A DNA stretch of 14,031 bases from HGM11525 sp045649145. Its GTDB lineage: Bacteria; Bacillota; Clostridia; UBA1381. Each line of letters opens with the position of its first letter. The first letter of the stretch is position 1. The notes beneath the pieces are model-generated. The model was not told the DNA's origin. It made no database searches and was given only the letters and a program-made list of their open reading frames with translations. The stretch spans positions 1-14,031 of the forward strand of contig JAZRPK010000072.1 of assembly GCA_045649145.1 (NCBI GenBank), in the 5' to 3' direction. Made by a program: the position numbers and the translations under genes. Below, in pieces: positions 7,119-14,031 of the stretch.

Positions 7119-7137
7119 TTTATGAGCAGGTCATAAA
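7119..7137. promoter_or_regulatory. Probable FapR operator
   Basis: TTTATGA (7119-7125) and TCATAAA (7131-7137) are perfect inverted 7-mers around GCAGG. Read on the minus strand the 17-bp core is TTATGACCTGCTCATAA. From memory, Bacillus/Staphylococcus FapR boxes are 17-bp palindromes of the form TTAGTA-CCTGR-TACTAA; this site keeps the length, the TTA/TAA ends and the CCTG centre but swaps two bases in each arm. It lies about +6 to +24 of the predicted start, a position where a bound dimer would repress. Confidence 0.65.
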
Positions 7138-7191
7138 AACAAATAATAAATCGTAATTTGAGGAATTTTAGAAGAAACGGAGGAGTCGTAA

Positions 7192-7743
7192 ATGGGCAGA
7201 GCAGAAAAGAAACGTGCAAGACAGGAGCGGCTTGTCCGTGAAATTGGGAAAAATCCTTTCCTTAAAGATGATGAGCTTGCAAAAAAACTGAAAGTAAGCG
7301 TTGCAACTATACGGCTTGACCGTACCGAACTTGGTATCGGCGAGTACCGTGAGAGAATTCGTGACGTTGCCAAAACCAAGGCTGATGGGACGTGTGACTG
7401 TGGCGAGGTGCTTGATTTTAACCTCTATCACGACGGAATATCGGTGCTTAATACACTTGATGCGGTTGTGTTTGAGGGCGGTACGGTTATCAAGGGTCAG
7501 GCGATGTATGCCTATGCCGAAAATCTTGCCATGTCGGTTATAAATGCAAAAAGTGCGCTTATCCGTGTTGCCAATATAAAGTATCTTAAAGAGGTACACC
7601 GTGGTGATAAGCTCGTTGCAAAATACGAGGTTATGCGTGTTAAAAACAATGAATATGTTGTATGGGTACGAATTAAAAAGGATATGACTGAGATGTTTCG
7701 TGCCAAATTTAATCTTTCGGTTACAGATGAAAGGGACAGCTGA
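7192..7743 (+). CDS. fapR: Fatty acid and phospholipid biosynthesis regulator FapR
   Basis: A malonyl-CoA-responsive repressor. The 183-residue product closely follows the Bacillus FapR layout: a basic N-terminus, a DeoR-like helix-turn-helix (NPFLKDDELAKKLKVSVATIRLDRTELGI, residues 21-49), the linking helix EYRERIRDVA, then a hot-dog-fold effector domain (about 72-180) that includes GQAMYAYAENLAMSVIN. In known systems malonyl-CoA binding to the hot-dog domain releases the repressor from DNA when fatty acid precursors are plentiful. GGAGGAG precedes the ATG at 7192. The stop overlaps the plsX start (TGATG), as in the fapR-plsX pair of Bacillus. A FapR-like box in its leader suggests autoregulation of the whole operon. 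Confidence 0.95.
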   Translation: MGRAEKKRARQERLVREIGKNPFLKDDELAKKLKVSVATIRLDRTELGIGEYRERIRDVAKTKADGTCDCGEVLDFNLYHDGISVLNTLDAVVFEGGTVIKGQAMYAYAENLAMSVINAKSALIRVANIKYLKEVHRGDKLVAKYEVMRVKNNEYVVWVRIKKDMTEMFRAKFNLSVTDERDS

Positions 7744-8747
7744 TGAGGATTATCGTAGACGCAATGGGCGGCGACAATGCACCTTCCGCAATATGCGAGG
7801 CGGCTGCTAAATTAAGCGGTACAATCGGTGCGGATATAGTGCTTGTCGGAAAGGAAGCCCAAATTCGTCAAGAGCTTGCAAAACACGGCAGCTTTGACAA
7901 CATACAAATAGTAAATGCAGACGATGTTATAACAAATAATGAAGAGCCTGTTAAGGCTGTAAAGTCGAAAAAGAACGCATCTGTGGTAGTGGCTGCCCAA
8001 ATGCTTAAAGACGGCGAGGGCGATGCTCTCGTTTCCTGTGGCTCGACAGGAGCACTGCTTGCGGCAAGTCTGCTTATAGTCGGCAGAGTAAAAGGGATAA
8101 AACGTCCTGCACTTGCCGCATTGCTGCCAAGCGAAAAAGGCCCCGTTATGCTGATAGATTCGGGTGCAAATACCAACTGCAAGAGCGAAAATCTGTTGCA
8201 ATTTGCAGTGATGGGCAATATCTATATGCGTGATTTTATGGGTATAAAGGAGCCTAAGATAGGACTTATATCAAACGGCGAGGAGGAAGAAAAGGGCAAC
8301 GCACTTACCAAGGACTCGCATCAGCTGATTAAAAATTCCGACCTTAACTTTATAGGAAACATCGAAGGCAGAGACGTTATGCTAGGCACGGCAGATGTAA
8401 TGGTTTGTGACGGATTTGTCGGTAATGTGATACTTAAAACGGTAGAGGGTATGGGCGCTGTGATGGGCAGGGCTGTTAAAGGAATTTTCCTTAAAAACAT
8501 ACTTACTAAAATAGGTGCATTGTTTACTATTCGGGGAGTTCGGGAATTCAAGAAAAAGATGGACTACCGTGAGTACGGCGGAGCACCATTTCTGGGTGTT
8601 AAAAAGCCTGTTATAAAAGGACACGGTTCGTCGGACAGCAAGGCTGCTGCGGCGGCAATTGTACAAGCAAAAATGTTTTGGGAGATAAACTATACAAAAA
8701 CTCTTGAAAAAGAACTAAGCGGAAAGGAAGCGGAGAAGAATGAGTAG
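7743..8747 (+). CDS. plsX: Phosphate acyltransferase PlsX
   Basis: Converts acyl-ACP to acyl-phosphate, which PlsY uses to acylate glycerol 3-phosphate, the entry to phospholipid synthesis; a peripheral membrane enzyme. The 334-residue product (usual 330-350) opens with IIVDAMGGDNAP (3-14), then VSCGSTGALLAASL (97-110), LIDSGANTNCK (137-147) and the conserved middle and C-terminal segments with ISNGEEEEKGN, GNIEGRD, VCDGFVGNVILK and YGGAPFLGV. The ATG shares one base with the fapR stop, implying translational coupling; its own ribosome site is weak. The last 8 bp overlap the start of fabH. Confidence 0.97.
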   Translation: MRIIVDAMGGDNAPSAICEAAAKLSGTIGADIVLVGKEAQIRQELAKHGSFDNIQIVNADDVITNNEEPVKAVKSKKNASVVVAAQMLKDGEGDALVSCGSTGALLAASLLIVGRVKGIKRPALAALLPSEKGPVMLIDSGANTNCKSENLLQFAVMGNIYMRDFMGIKEPKIGLISNGEEEEKGNALTKDSHQLIKNSDLNFIGNIEGRDVMLGTADVMVCDGFVGNVILKTVEGMGAVMGRAVKGIFLKNILTKIGALFTIRGVREFKKKMDYREYGGAPFLGVKKPVIKGHGSSDSKAAAAAIVQAKMFWEINYTKTLEKELSGKEAEKNE

Positions 8748-9708
8748 AATTATAGGGCTTGGATATTACGCACCCGAAAAGGTGTACGATAATGCGTATA
8801 TGGAGAGCATTGTTGAAACAAACGATGAGTGGATTACACAAAGAACAGGCATCAAGGAAAGGCACATTGCGGCGGAAAATGAGTTCACCTCCGACCTTGC
8901 GACAGAGGCTGCAAAAAATGCAATAAAAGATGCGGGCATTACCGCCGAGGATATCGATTTGATTATCCTTACTACAGTTACTCCCGACTACTTTACGCCG
9001 TCTACCGCTTGCGTAGTACAAAAAAATATCGGTGCAGTAAATGCGGCTGCATTTGACCTTAACGCAGCTTGCTCGGGTTTTGCTACTGCTATGACGGTTG
9101 CAGACCAGTTCCTTACAAACGGAACATATAAAAAGATACTCGTAGTAAGTGCCGATGCACTGTCGAAGGCAACCGACTACAACGACAGAGGTACTTGCGT
9201 ACTGTTTGGCGACGGCGCCGGTGCAGTGGTGCTAAGCGACGAAAAAGGCGGTATTTTAAGCACATGGATAGGCGCAAGAGGCGAGGGCGGCGACAAGCTT
9301 ACAAGCCTTGCCTATCGTGAGGATGCAGAAGAAACCGAAAAGAGAGTTTCACACGACAAATCTACCGTCTGGATGGCGGGCAGCGAGGTTATGAAATTTG
9401 CAGTTAAGATTATGGCGGAAGCTGCAGAAAAAGTTGTTGCAGACGCCGGTCTTACATGGGACGATATTGATATAATCATACCACATCAGGCGAATATGCG
9501 AATAGTAGAAAGTGCCGCAAAGCGTATGGGCATCAGCACCGACAGAATGTTCGTAAACCTTGACCGTTACGGCAACACCTCCGGCGCATCAATCCCCATC
9601 GCACTCTGCGAGGCCCGTGACGCCGGCAGGCTTAAAAAGGGTGACAAAGCCGTTTTAGTAGGCTTTGGCGGAGGACTTACGTGGGCGGCAGCCGTAATAG
9701 AATATTAA
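8740..9708 (+). CDS. fabH: 3-oxoacyl-ACP synthase III (FabH)
   Basis: Starts fatty acid synthesis by condensing an acyl-CoA primer with malonyl-ACP. The 322-residue thiolase-fold protein has the catalytic triad C111 (DLNAACSGF), H249 (IPHQAN) and N279 (RYGNTSGAS), and the C-terminal glycine-rich LVGFGGGLTWAA. Primer choice (acetyl or branched) cannot be read with confidence. The ATG lies inside the plsX end (8-bp overlap) with GGAG just upstream. Unlike the rest of the operon, it is followed by a 163-bp non-coding stretch with a tandem repeat before fabK. Confidence 0.97.
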   Translation: MSRIIGLGYYAPEKVYDNAYMESIVETNDEWITQRTGIKERHIAAENEFTSDLATEAAKNAIKDAGITAEDIDLIILTTVTPDYFTPSTACVVQKNIGAVNAAAFDLNAACSGFATAMTVADQFLTNGTYKKILVVSADALSKATDYNDRGTCVLFGDGAGAVVLSDEKGGILSTWIGARGEGGDKLTSLAYREDAEETEKRVSHDKSTVWMAGSEVMKFAVKIMAEAAEKVVADAGLTWDDIDIIIPHQANMRIVESAAKRMGISTDRMFVNLDRYGNTSGASIPIALCEARDAGRLKKGDKAVLVGFGGGLTWAAAVIEY

Positions 9709-9756
9709 GTCGGCTGGTTAAATTTCCGCATCGTCGGCTGGTTAAAATTACGCATC
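9709..9756. repeat. Two tandem 24-bp direct repeats between fabH and fabK
   Basis: Copies at 9709-9732 and 9733-9756 start GTCGGCTGGTTAAA and end CGCATC, with 22 of 24 bases identical (differences at unit positions 15 and 18). The array begins at the first base after the fabH stop. On the minus strand the unit is in frame as eight codons (MRNFNQPT / MRKFNQPT, ending in a stop at 9705-9707), but no ribosome site or family supports a gene. Confidence 0.85.
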
Positions 9757-9871
9757 TCATCACTTCTCTCTCGGGGCGGTACCTGCGTACAGCTCCCTCG
9801 TTGCGAAGTAATAATCTGCGAAATTTTCCCTCAGCCTTGGGTTGATATATATTATAAAAGGAATTGAAAAT
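9757..9871. other. Rest of the fabH-fabK spacer; possible remnant of an interspersed element
   Basis: No gene is supported. The stretch 9757-9840 is more G/C-rich than other gaps in the window and stays open on the minus strand, joining the antisense frame of fabK (…ENFADYYFATRELYAGTAPREK, stop near 9760). It then gives way to an A/T-rich fabK leader with AAAGGA (9857-9862). No good promoter or terminator is seen, so transcription probably reads through. Confidence 0.4.
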
Positions 9872-10813
9872 ATGAAAACAAGAATTACAGAACTTTTGAA
9901 CATAGAATATCCCGTAATACAGGGCGGTATGGCTTGGGTTGCCACAGCCGAGCTTGCGGCGGCAGTGTCCAATGCGGGCGGCTTAGGACTTATTGCAGCA
10001 GGCGGTGCTCCTGCAGATGTGGTAAGAGAGCAGATTAAAAAGGCACGCACACTTACCGACAAGCCGTTCGGTGTAAATGTGATGATGATGTCACCATATG
10101 CCGAGGATATTATGAATATGCTTTTAGAGGAAAAGCCTGCCGTTGTTGCGACAGGTGCGGGAAATCCTGCCAAATATATTCCGTCACTAAAAGAGGCAGG
10201 TATCAAGGTTATTCCTGTAGTTGCCAGCGTTGCGGTTGCAAAAAAGATGGAGAAATCGGGCGCTGACGCTATTGTTGCGGAGGGTACAGAGGCAGGCGGT
10301 CATATAGGCGAGATTACGACAATGGCGCTTGTACCGCAGATAGTTGATGCGGTGGATATACCTGTAATTGCGGCTGGCGGTATCGCTGACGCAAGGGGAA
10401 CTCTGGCGGCGTTTGCGCTCGGAGCAGAGGGTATACAGGTCGGAACACGCTTTATCTGTGCAGAAGAATGTATCGCTCACGAAAACTACAAAGATGCCGT
10501 TATTAAAGCAAAGGACAGAGATGCGGTTGTAACGGGCAGGTCGGGCGGTGCACCTGTGAGAGCGCTTAAAAACAAGCTCACAAGAGAATACGAGCGCTTA
10601 GAAAAAGAGGGTGCATCCTTCGAGGAGATTGAAGCGCTCGGAATAGGCGGGCTTCGCCGTGCGTTTGAAGAAGGCGACGTTGAAATGGGCTCTTTGATGG
10701 CAGGTCAGTCAGCTGCGATGGTTACTAAAACAGAGCCTTGCAGAGATATTATCCGTGACTTATTTAGCGGTATAACTCAAATGACAAACAATATAAATGA
10801 AAAATTAGGATAA
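9872..10813 (+). CDS. fabK: Enoyl-ACP reductase II (FabK, FMN-dependent)
   Basis: Reduces enoyl-ACP in the last step of each elongation round, using FMN and NAD(P)H. The 313-residue TIM-barrel product begins with a typical nitronate-monooxygenase/FabK N-terminus (YPVIQGGMAWVATAELAAAVSNAGGLGLI, 13-41) and has EGTEAGGHIGE with H144, the catalytic histidine position in pneumococcal FabK. Phosphate-binding segments IPVIAAGGIADARG and GAEGIQVGTRF follow, as does the C-terminal GSLMAGQSAAMV. Its place in a fab operon separates it from nitronate monooxygenases. FabK enzymes are known to be insensitive to triclosan, unlike FabI. The ATG at 9872 follows AAAGGA by 9 nt; an in-frame TTG at 9842 lacks a site. 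fabD starts 12 nt downstream. Confidence 0.96.
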   Translation: MKTRITELLNIEYPVIQGGMAWVATAELAAAVSNAGGLGLIAAGGAPADVVREQIKKARTLTDKPFGVNVMMMSPYAEDIMNMLLEEKPAVVATGAGNPAKYIPSLKEAGIKVIPVVASVAVAKKMEKSGADAIVAEGTEAGGHIGEITTMALVPQIVDAVDIPVIAAGGIADARGTLAAFALGAEGIQVGTRFICAEECIAHENYKDAVIKAKDRDAVVTGRSGGAPVRALKNKLTREYERLEKEGASFEEIEALGIGGLRRAFEEGDVEMGSLMAGQSAAMVTKTEPCRDIIRDLFSGITQMTNNINEKLG

Positions 10814-10825
10814 AGGAGAAGATAT

Positions 10826-11767
10826 ATGGGAAAGCTTGCATTTGTATTTTCGGGACAAGGCGCACAAACTGTCGGAATGGGCAAGGAGCTTTGCGAAAAT
10901 TATAAGGTTGCGGACGATGTATTTAATACTGCTTCCGATGCACTCGGCTTTGATGTAAAGGAAATGGTCTGGAACGGTGATGCCGAAACGCTGATGATAA
11001 CCGAAAACACACAGCCGACTGTTGTTACGATGAGTGCGGCAGCATTGGCGGTACTTACCGAAAAGGGCATAAAGCCTGATGTTGTGGCAGGATTAAGCCT
11101 TGGCGAATATACAGCACACATCTGCTCCGGCTCGATAGAGTTTGCCGATGCAGTAAGACTGGTTAAAAAGCGTGGTAAATATATGCAGGAGGAAGTCCCC
11201 GAGGGTGTAGGATCTATGGCGGCGATAATTGCTCTCGGCAGCGACGAGGTAAAGGCAGCTTGCCAGGAAGCATCTGCAGTAGGTGTGTGCGAGAGTGCAA
11301 ATTTCAACTGCCCCGGTCAGATAGTAATATCGGGTGAAAAGGCTGCGGTTGAAAAATGCTGCGAAATATGCAAGGAAAAGGGCGCAAAAAGAGCACTTCC
11401 GCTTGCCGTATCAGCACCGTTTCACTGCTCAATGCTAAAAGGTGCAGGCGAAAAGCTTGAAAAGGAATTAGAGGGGGTAAATATCGGCGAGATGAAAATT
11501 CCCGTTATAACCAACGTAACCGCCGATTACATAAAAGCTTCCGAAGACATCAAGCCGCTGCTCGTAAAACAGGTCTCAAATTCTGTTCTCTGGGAGGACA
11601 GCATTAGAAGAATGATTTTAGACGGAGTTGATACATTTGTTGAGGTTGGTCCGGGCAAGGCACTTTCAGGATTTATCAAGAAGATAGACAAGGAAGTAGC
11701 CGTTTACAATGTGGAGGATATGGCTTCATTGGAGAAAACTCTTGAAGGACTGAAAGAGAGGAACTGA
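10826..11767 (+). CDS. fabD: Malonyl-CoA:ACP transacylase FabD
   Basis: Loads malonyl units from malonyl-CoA onto ACP. The 313-residue product has the opening FVFSGQGAQTVGMGKEL (6-22), the nucleophile motif GLSLGEYTA with S91, and the catalytic histidine H200 in VSAPFHCSML, all at the usual spacing. The residue before the nucleophile is Leu (GLSLG) instead of the His of GHSLG in E. coli; I regard this as a family variation, not damage. The C-terminus has FVEVGPGKALSGFIKK. AAAGGAG sits 6-7 nt before the ATG. fabG starts 2 nt after the stop. Confidence 0.97.
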   Translation: MGKLAFVFSGQGAQTVGMGKELCENYKVADDVFNTASDALGFDVKEMVWNGDAETLMITENTQPTVVTMSAAALAVLTEKGIKPDVVAGLSLGEYTAHICSGSIEFADAVRLVKKRGKYMQEEVPEGVGSMAAIIALGSDEVKAACQEASAVGVCESANFNCPGQIVISGEKAAVEKCCEICKEKGAKRALPLAVSAPFHCSMLKGAGEKLEKELEGVNIGEMKIPVITNVTADYIKASEDIKPLLVKQVSNSVLWEDSIRRMILDGVDTFVEVGPGKALSGFIKKIDKEVAVYNVEDMASLEKTLEGLKERN

Positions 11768-11769
11768 GA

Positions 11770-12510
11770 ATGTTAAAAGGAAAAACAGCCATCGTGACCG
11801 GCTCGGCGAGGGGAATAGGCAAGGCAATTGCCTTAAAGCTTGCATCGCTGGGCGCGAATGTGGTAATAAATGATATACCCTCGTCGGAGGATGCAGCTAA
11901 GACAGTAGAGGAAATTCGTGCACTCGGAGTTGGTGCCGTTGCAGCGCTCGGCGATGTGAGAAATGCTGATGATGTTAAAAATATGGTGGACACAGCACTT
12001 AGCGAGTTCGGCAGTGTGGATATTCTGGTTAATAATGCAGGTGTTACAAGGGACAATCTGATGCTCAGAATGAGCGAGGAGGATTGGGATTTGGTGCTTG
12101 ATATTAACCTAAAAGGTGCATTTAACTGCATCAAAACGGTTGTAAGACCGATGATGAAGCAAAAGAGCGGTGCAATCATCAATATTGCATCGGTTGTCGG
12201 CGAGATGGGAAATGCGGGACAGGCAAACTACAGCGCATCAAAGGCAGGTCTTATCGGACTTACCAAAACAACAGCAAAGGAATTTGCCAAAAAGGGTATC
12301 CGTGCAAATGCGGTTGCCCCCGGCTTTATAGCATCTGCAATGACAGATAAGCTTTCCGACGAGGTCAAGGCAAAATACTTCGAATCGATACCCCTGGGTG
12401 CGTTCGGCAGAACAGAAGATGTTGCCGATGTAGTCGCATTCTTAGCAAGTGATATGTCATCTTATGTTACCGGACAGGTAATAAATGTTGACGGCGGACT
12501 TGTTATGTAA
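11770..12510 (+). CDS. fabG: 3-oxoacyl-ACP reductase FabG
   Basis: The NADPH-dependent reductase of the elongation cycle, in the short-chain dehydrogenase family. The 246-residue product has the Rossmann motif TGSARGIG (10-17), NNAG (88-91), and the catalytic set N113, S141, Y154 and K158 (YSASK). It ends in the typical TGQVINVDGGLVM. It begins 2 nt after fabD; GAGAGGAA before the ATG at 11770 overlaps the fabD end. Its last codons also form the -35 box of a promoter-like sequence whose -10 box directly follows the stop codon. Confidence 0.97.
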   Translation: MLKGKTAIVTGSARGIGKAIALKLASLGANVVINDIPSSEDAAKTVEEIRALGVGAVAALGDVRNADDVKNMVDTALSEFGSVDILVNNAGVTRDNLMLRMSEEDWDLVLDINLKGAFNCIKTVVRPMMKQKSGAIINIASVVGEMGNAGQANYSASKAGLIGLTKTTAKEFAKKGIRANAVAPGFIASAMTDKLSDEVKAKYFESIPLGAFGRTEDVADVVAFLASDMSSYVTGQVINVDGGLVM

Positions 12511-12516
12511 TATAAT
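12488..12516 (+). promoter_or_regulatory. Internal promoter for acpP, overlapping the fabG 3' end
   Basis: TTGACG (12488-12493), 17 bp, TATAAT (12511-12516): near consensus with ideal spacing. The -35 box lies in the fabG codons for VDGG and the -10 box starts on the base after the fabG TAA. The predicted start is near 12523, giving a leader of about 25 nt with the strong AGGAGG site of acpP. Confidence 0.65.
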
Positions 12517-12547
12517 GGATACAGAACCTGAAAGGAGGTGTACAGTG

Positions 12548-12775
12548 ATGGAATTTGAAAAGGTAAAGAGTGTAATCGTTGACCAGCTTGGTGTTGACGA
12601 GGCAGATGTGACAATGGAGGCTAATTTCGTTGATGACCTTGGTGCGGATTCGCTGGATATTGTTGAGTTGATTATGGGATTGGAGACAGAGTTTGATATC
12701 GAAATCCCCGATGAGGACGCAGAAAAGATTGCGACCGTTGGCGATGCTGTTAACTACATCAAGGAAAGAGCATAA
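12548..12775 (+). CDS. acpP: Acyl carrier protein
   Basis: A small acidic four-helix protein that carries growing acyl chains on a 4'-phosphopantetheine arm. The product is 75 residues, the normal ACP length. S35 in DDLGADSLDIVEL is the attachment serine, and the C-terminus has IPDEDAEKIATVGDAVNYI. The ATG at 12548 follows AAAGGAGGTG (12531-12540), one of the strongest ribosome sites in the window and fitting for an abundant protein. A GTG directly before the ATG is in frame but less well spaced. It has a likely promoter of its own and is followed by a large hairpin, both of which would raise its expression relative to neighbours. Confidence 0.97.
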   Translation: MEFEKVKSVIVDQLGVDEADVTMEANFVDDLGADSLDIVELIMGLETEFDIEIPDEDAEKIATVGDAVNYIKERA

Positions 12776-12780
12776 GCCCC

Positions 12781-12834
12781 AACGCACTTAATGTGCGCCG
12801 CACCGCATAAGGCGGCGCACACCGTTGCGTTTTT
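12781..12834 (+). terminator. Hairpin terminator/attenuator between acpP and fabF
   Basis: A perfect 10-bp G/C-rich stem, TGTGCGCCGC (12792-12801) with GCGGCGCACA (12812-12821), is enclosed by a second stem AACGCA (12781-12786) with TGCGTT (12826-12831). A run of five T's (12830-12834) follows. It begins 5 nt after the acpP stop and has the form of a strong intrinsic terminator, yet fabF continues in the same direction. Confidence 0.8.
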
Positions 12835-12846
12835 ATTCTAAAGAAA

Positions 12847-12875
12847 TTTACCCTATTGAAAAGGGAGTATATATA
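12847..12875 (+). promoter_or_regulatory. Weak candidate promoter for fabF
   Basis: TTTACC (12847-12852), 17 bp, TATATA (12870-12875). The boxes are only moderate matches, and the predicted start (about 12882) falls almost on the AAGGGAG ribosome site (12885-12891), so this is uncertain. fabF may instead depend on readthrough of the hairpin. Confidence 0.25.
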
Positions 12876-12899
12876 CACAAACCGAAGGGAGAAAATCCT

Positions 12900-14004
12900 A
12901 TGAAAAGAGTTGTTATAACAGGTCTTGGAGCACTCACTCCGATTGGCAATAACTGCGGGGAGTTCTGGGCTGCAGTTAAGGTAGGTAAAAACGGCGTGGG
13001 CGAGATAACCAGATTTGATACATCCGACCTTAAGACCAAAATTGCGGCAGAGGTTAAAAATTTTGACCCGACCGAATTTATTGATAAAAAAGAAGTACGC
13101 AGAATGGACCTTTACACGCAGTACACCATGGTGGCTGCAAGTGAGGCTATTGAAAATGCAAAGATAGATATGGAAAAAGAGGACGCATGGAGAGTAGGTA
13201 TCATCACAGGCTCGGGCATCGGCGGTATGGAAACCTTTAACGAACAGCATGCTGCTATGCTGGAAAAGGGTGCAGGCAGAGTGAGTCCTTTCTTTATCCC
13301 GATGATGATTTCGAATATGGGTGCAGCTCAGGTTGCGATTAAGTACGGTATGCGCGGTGTAAACTATAATGTGGTATCGGCGTGTGCGTCGGGCACTCAC
13401 GCAATTGGTGACGCATTCAGACAAATTCAGTACGGAACAAACGATATAATTGTTGCAGGCGGCGCTGAAGCGGCAATCACACCCATTTCGATGGCAGGAT
13501 TCTGCAATATGAAGGCATTGTCTACCAGAAATGACGACCCTGCTACTGCATCACGTCCGTTTGATGCCGACAGAGATGGCTTTGTTATGGGCGAGGGCGC
13601 AGGCTTTGTAGTGCTTGAGGAGCTTGAACACGCTAAAAAGCGTGGTGCAAATATCATCTGCGAGCTTGTAGGCTATGGTGCAACCGATGACGCATACCAT
13701 ATGACAAGTCCTATCCCCGGCGGCGAGGGCGGCGCAAAGGCAATGAGTCTTGCGGTAGAGGACGCAGGTATTGATGTTACCCAAGTTGACTATATCAATG
13801 CACACGGTACATCCACCAAGTATAATGACAGCTTTGAAACGTCTGCAATTAAGTCGGTATTCGGCGAGCACGCGAAAAAGCTAGCAGTAAGCTCGACCAA
13901 GTCGATGACCGGACACCTTTTAGGTGCAGCAGGCGGCATTGAGGCTATTGTATGTGCTCTTGCGCTTAAAGAGGGATATATCCCGCCCACCATCAACTAT
14001 CACA
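12900..14004 (+). CDS. fabF: 3-oxoacyl-ACP synthase II (FabF), 3' end missing
   Basis: Condenses malonyl-ACP with acyl-ACP in chain elongation. About 368 codons of a family that is usually near 410 are present; the gene is cut by the contig end. The product starts KRVVITGLGALTPIGNN and has the catalytic triad C162 (VVSACASGTHAIG), H302 (INAHGTST) and H339 (KSMTGHLLGAAGG), with K334 also conserved. The thiolase-like fold is intact up to PPTINYH (362-368), where FabF proteins normally go on to a PDPECDLDYVPN-type tail. The frame stays open to 14031, but bases from 14005 on are adapter, so the last codons after about H368 must not be translated. AAGGGAG lies 8 nt before the ATG at 12900. Confidence 0.96.
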
Positions 14005-14031
14005 AAGTCGGAGGCCAAGCGGTCTTAGGAA
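14005..14031. other. Sequencing-library adapter (MGI/BGI type) at the contig end
   Basis: The final 27 bases begin AAGTCGGAGGCC and end GCGGTCTTAGGAA. From memory this is the start of the 32-nt DNBSEQ/BGISEQ read adapter. The join falls in the middle of fabF just where the protein stops matching the family. It is contamination left after assembly. Confidence 0.92.

Noticed and set aside
9705..9755. A 16-codon minus-strand peptide gene made of MRNFNQPT/MRKFNQPT repeats
   Set aside because: No ribosome binding site or promoter, and the repeat explains the open frame; kept only as a repeat.
9760..10206. Minus-strand frame of 148 codons antisense to fabK and its leader
   Set aside because: No ribosome site or recognisable family, and most of it mirrors the conserved FabK N-terminal region; only its last part lies in the odd spacer.
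12759..13424. Minus-strand frame of 221 codons over fabF
   Set aside because: Cys/His/Ser-rich composition is typical of an antisense shadow; the plus strand encodes FabF with its full catalytic triad.
14005..14031. A novel FabF C-terminal sequence
   Set aside because: The bases match a library adapter, so the apparent divergence is an artefact.
1..14031. CRISPR array, transposase, prophage, tRNA or toxin-antitoxin pair
   Set aside because: No spaced repeats beyond the two 24-mers and no matching coding signatures on either strand.

Overview
The window looks like part of a draft contig from a low- to mid-GC gut-type Clostridia member, probably Oscillospiraceae/Ruminococcaceae. This is inferred from gene content (FapR, FabK, a lipoteichoic-acid-synthase-type protein, a one-membrane-span FtsQ/DivIB), AGGAGG-type ribosome binding sites, SigA-like promoters and A/T-rich spacers. 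No 16S or other decisive taxonomic marker is present. There is no phage, CRISPR array, transposase or tRNA. Two real genes run off the ends: an LTA-synthase-like gene at the left and fabF at the right.

Left half, minus strand (about 1-5275): murA, ftsQ and ftsZ read leftward from a promoter region at 5183-5273. They end at an intrinsic terminator at 1739-1765. An LTA-synthase-like membrane enzyme follows with its own promoter. Together these genes cover peptidoglycan precursor synthesis, the divisome, the Z-ring and envelope polymer synthesis. There is no ftsA between ftsQ and ftsZ.

Middle, plus strand (5334-7042): a divergent extended -10 promoter carrying a TATCAC/GTGATA palindrome drives a polar-amino-acid-type binding lipoprotein and its permease. 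A hairpin lies between the two genes and a strong terminator follows the permease. No ATPase gene is adjacent.

Right half, plus strand (7078-14004): a type II fatty-acid synthesis and phospholipid-entry operon, fapR-plsX-fabH-fabK-fabD-fabG-acpP-fabF. FapR is the malonyl-CoA-sensing repressor family. A FapR-box-like palindrome lies just downstream of the fapR promoter -10 box, so autoregulation of the operon is likely. The genes overlap or nearly touch, except for an odd spacer with a 24-bp tandem repeat between fabH and fabK, and a large hairpin between acpP and fabF. A near-consensus promoter at the end of fabG probably gives acpP extra transcription.

The last 27 bases (14005-14031) match, from memory, the MGI/BGI sequencing-library adapter and interrupt fabF. 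They are an assembly artefact, not biology. I found no convincing wholly new system. The most interesting items are the regulatory signals, the intra-operon repeat spacer and the adapter tail.
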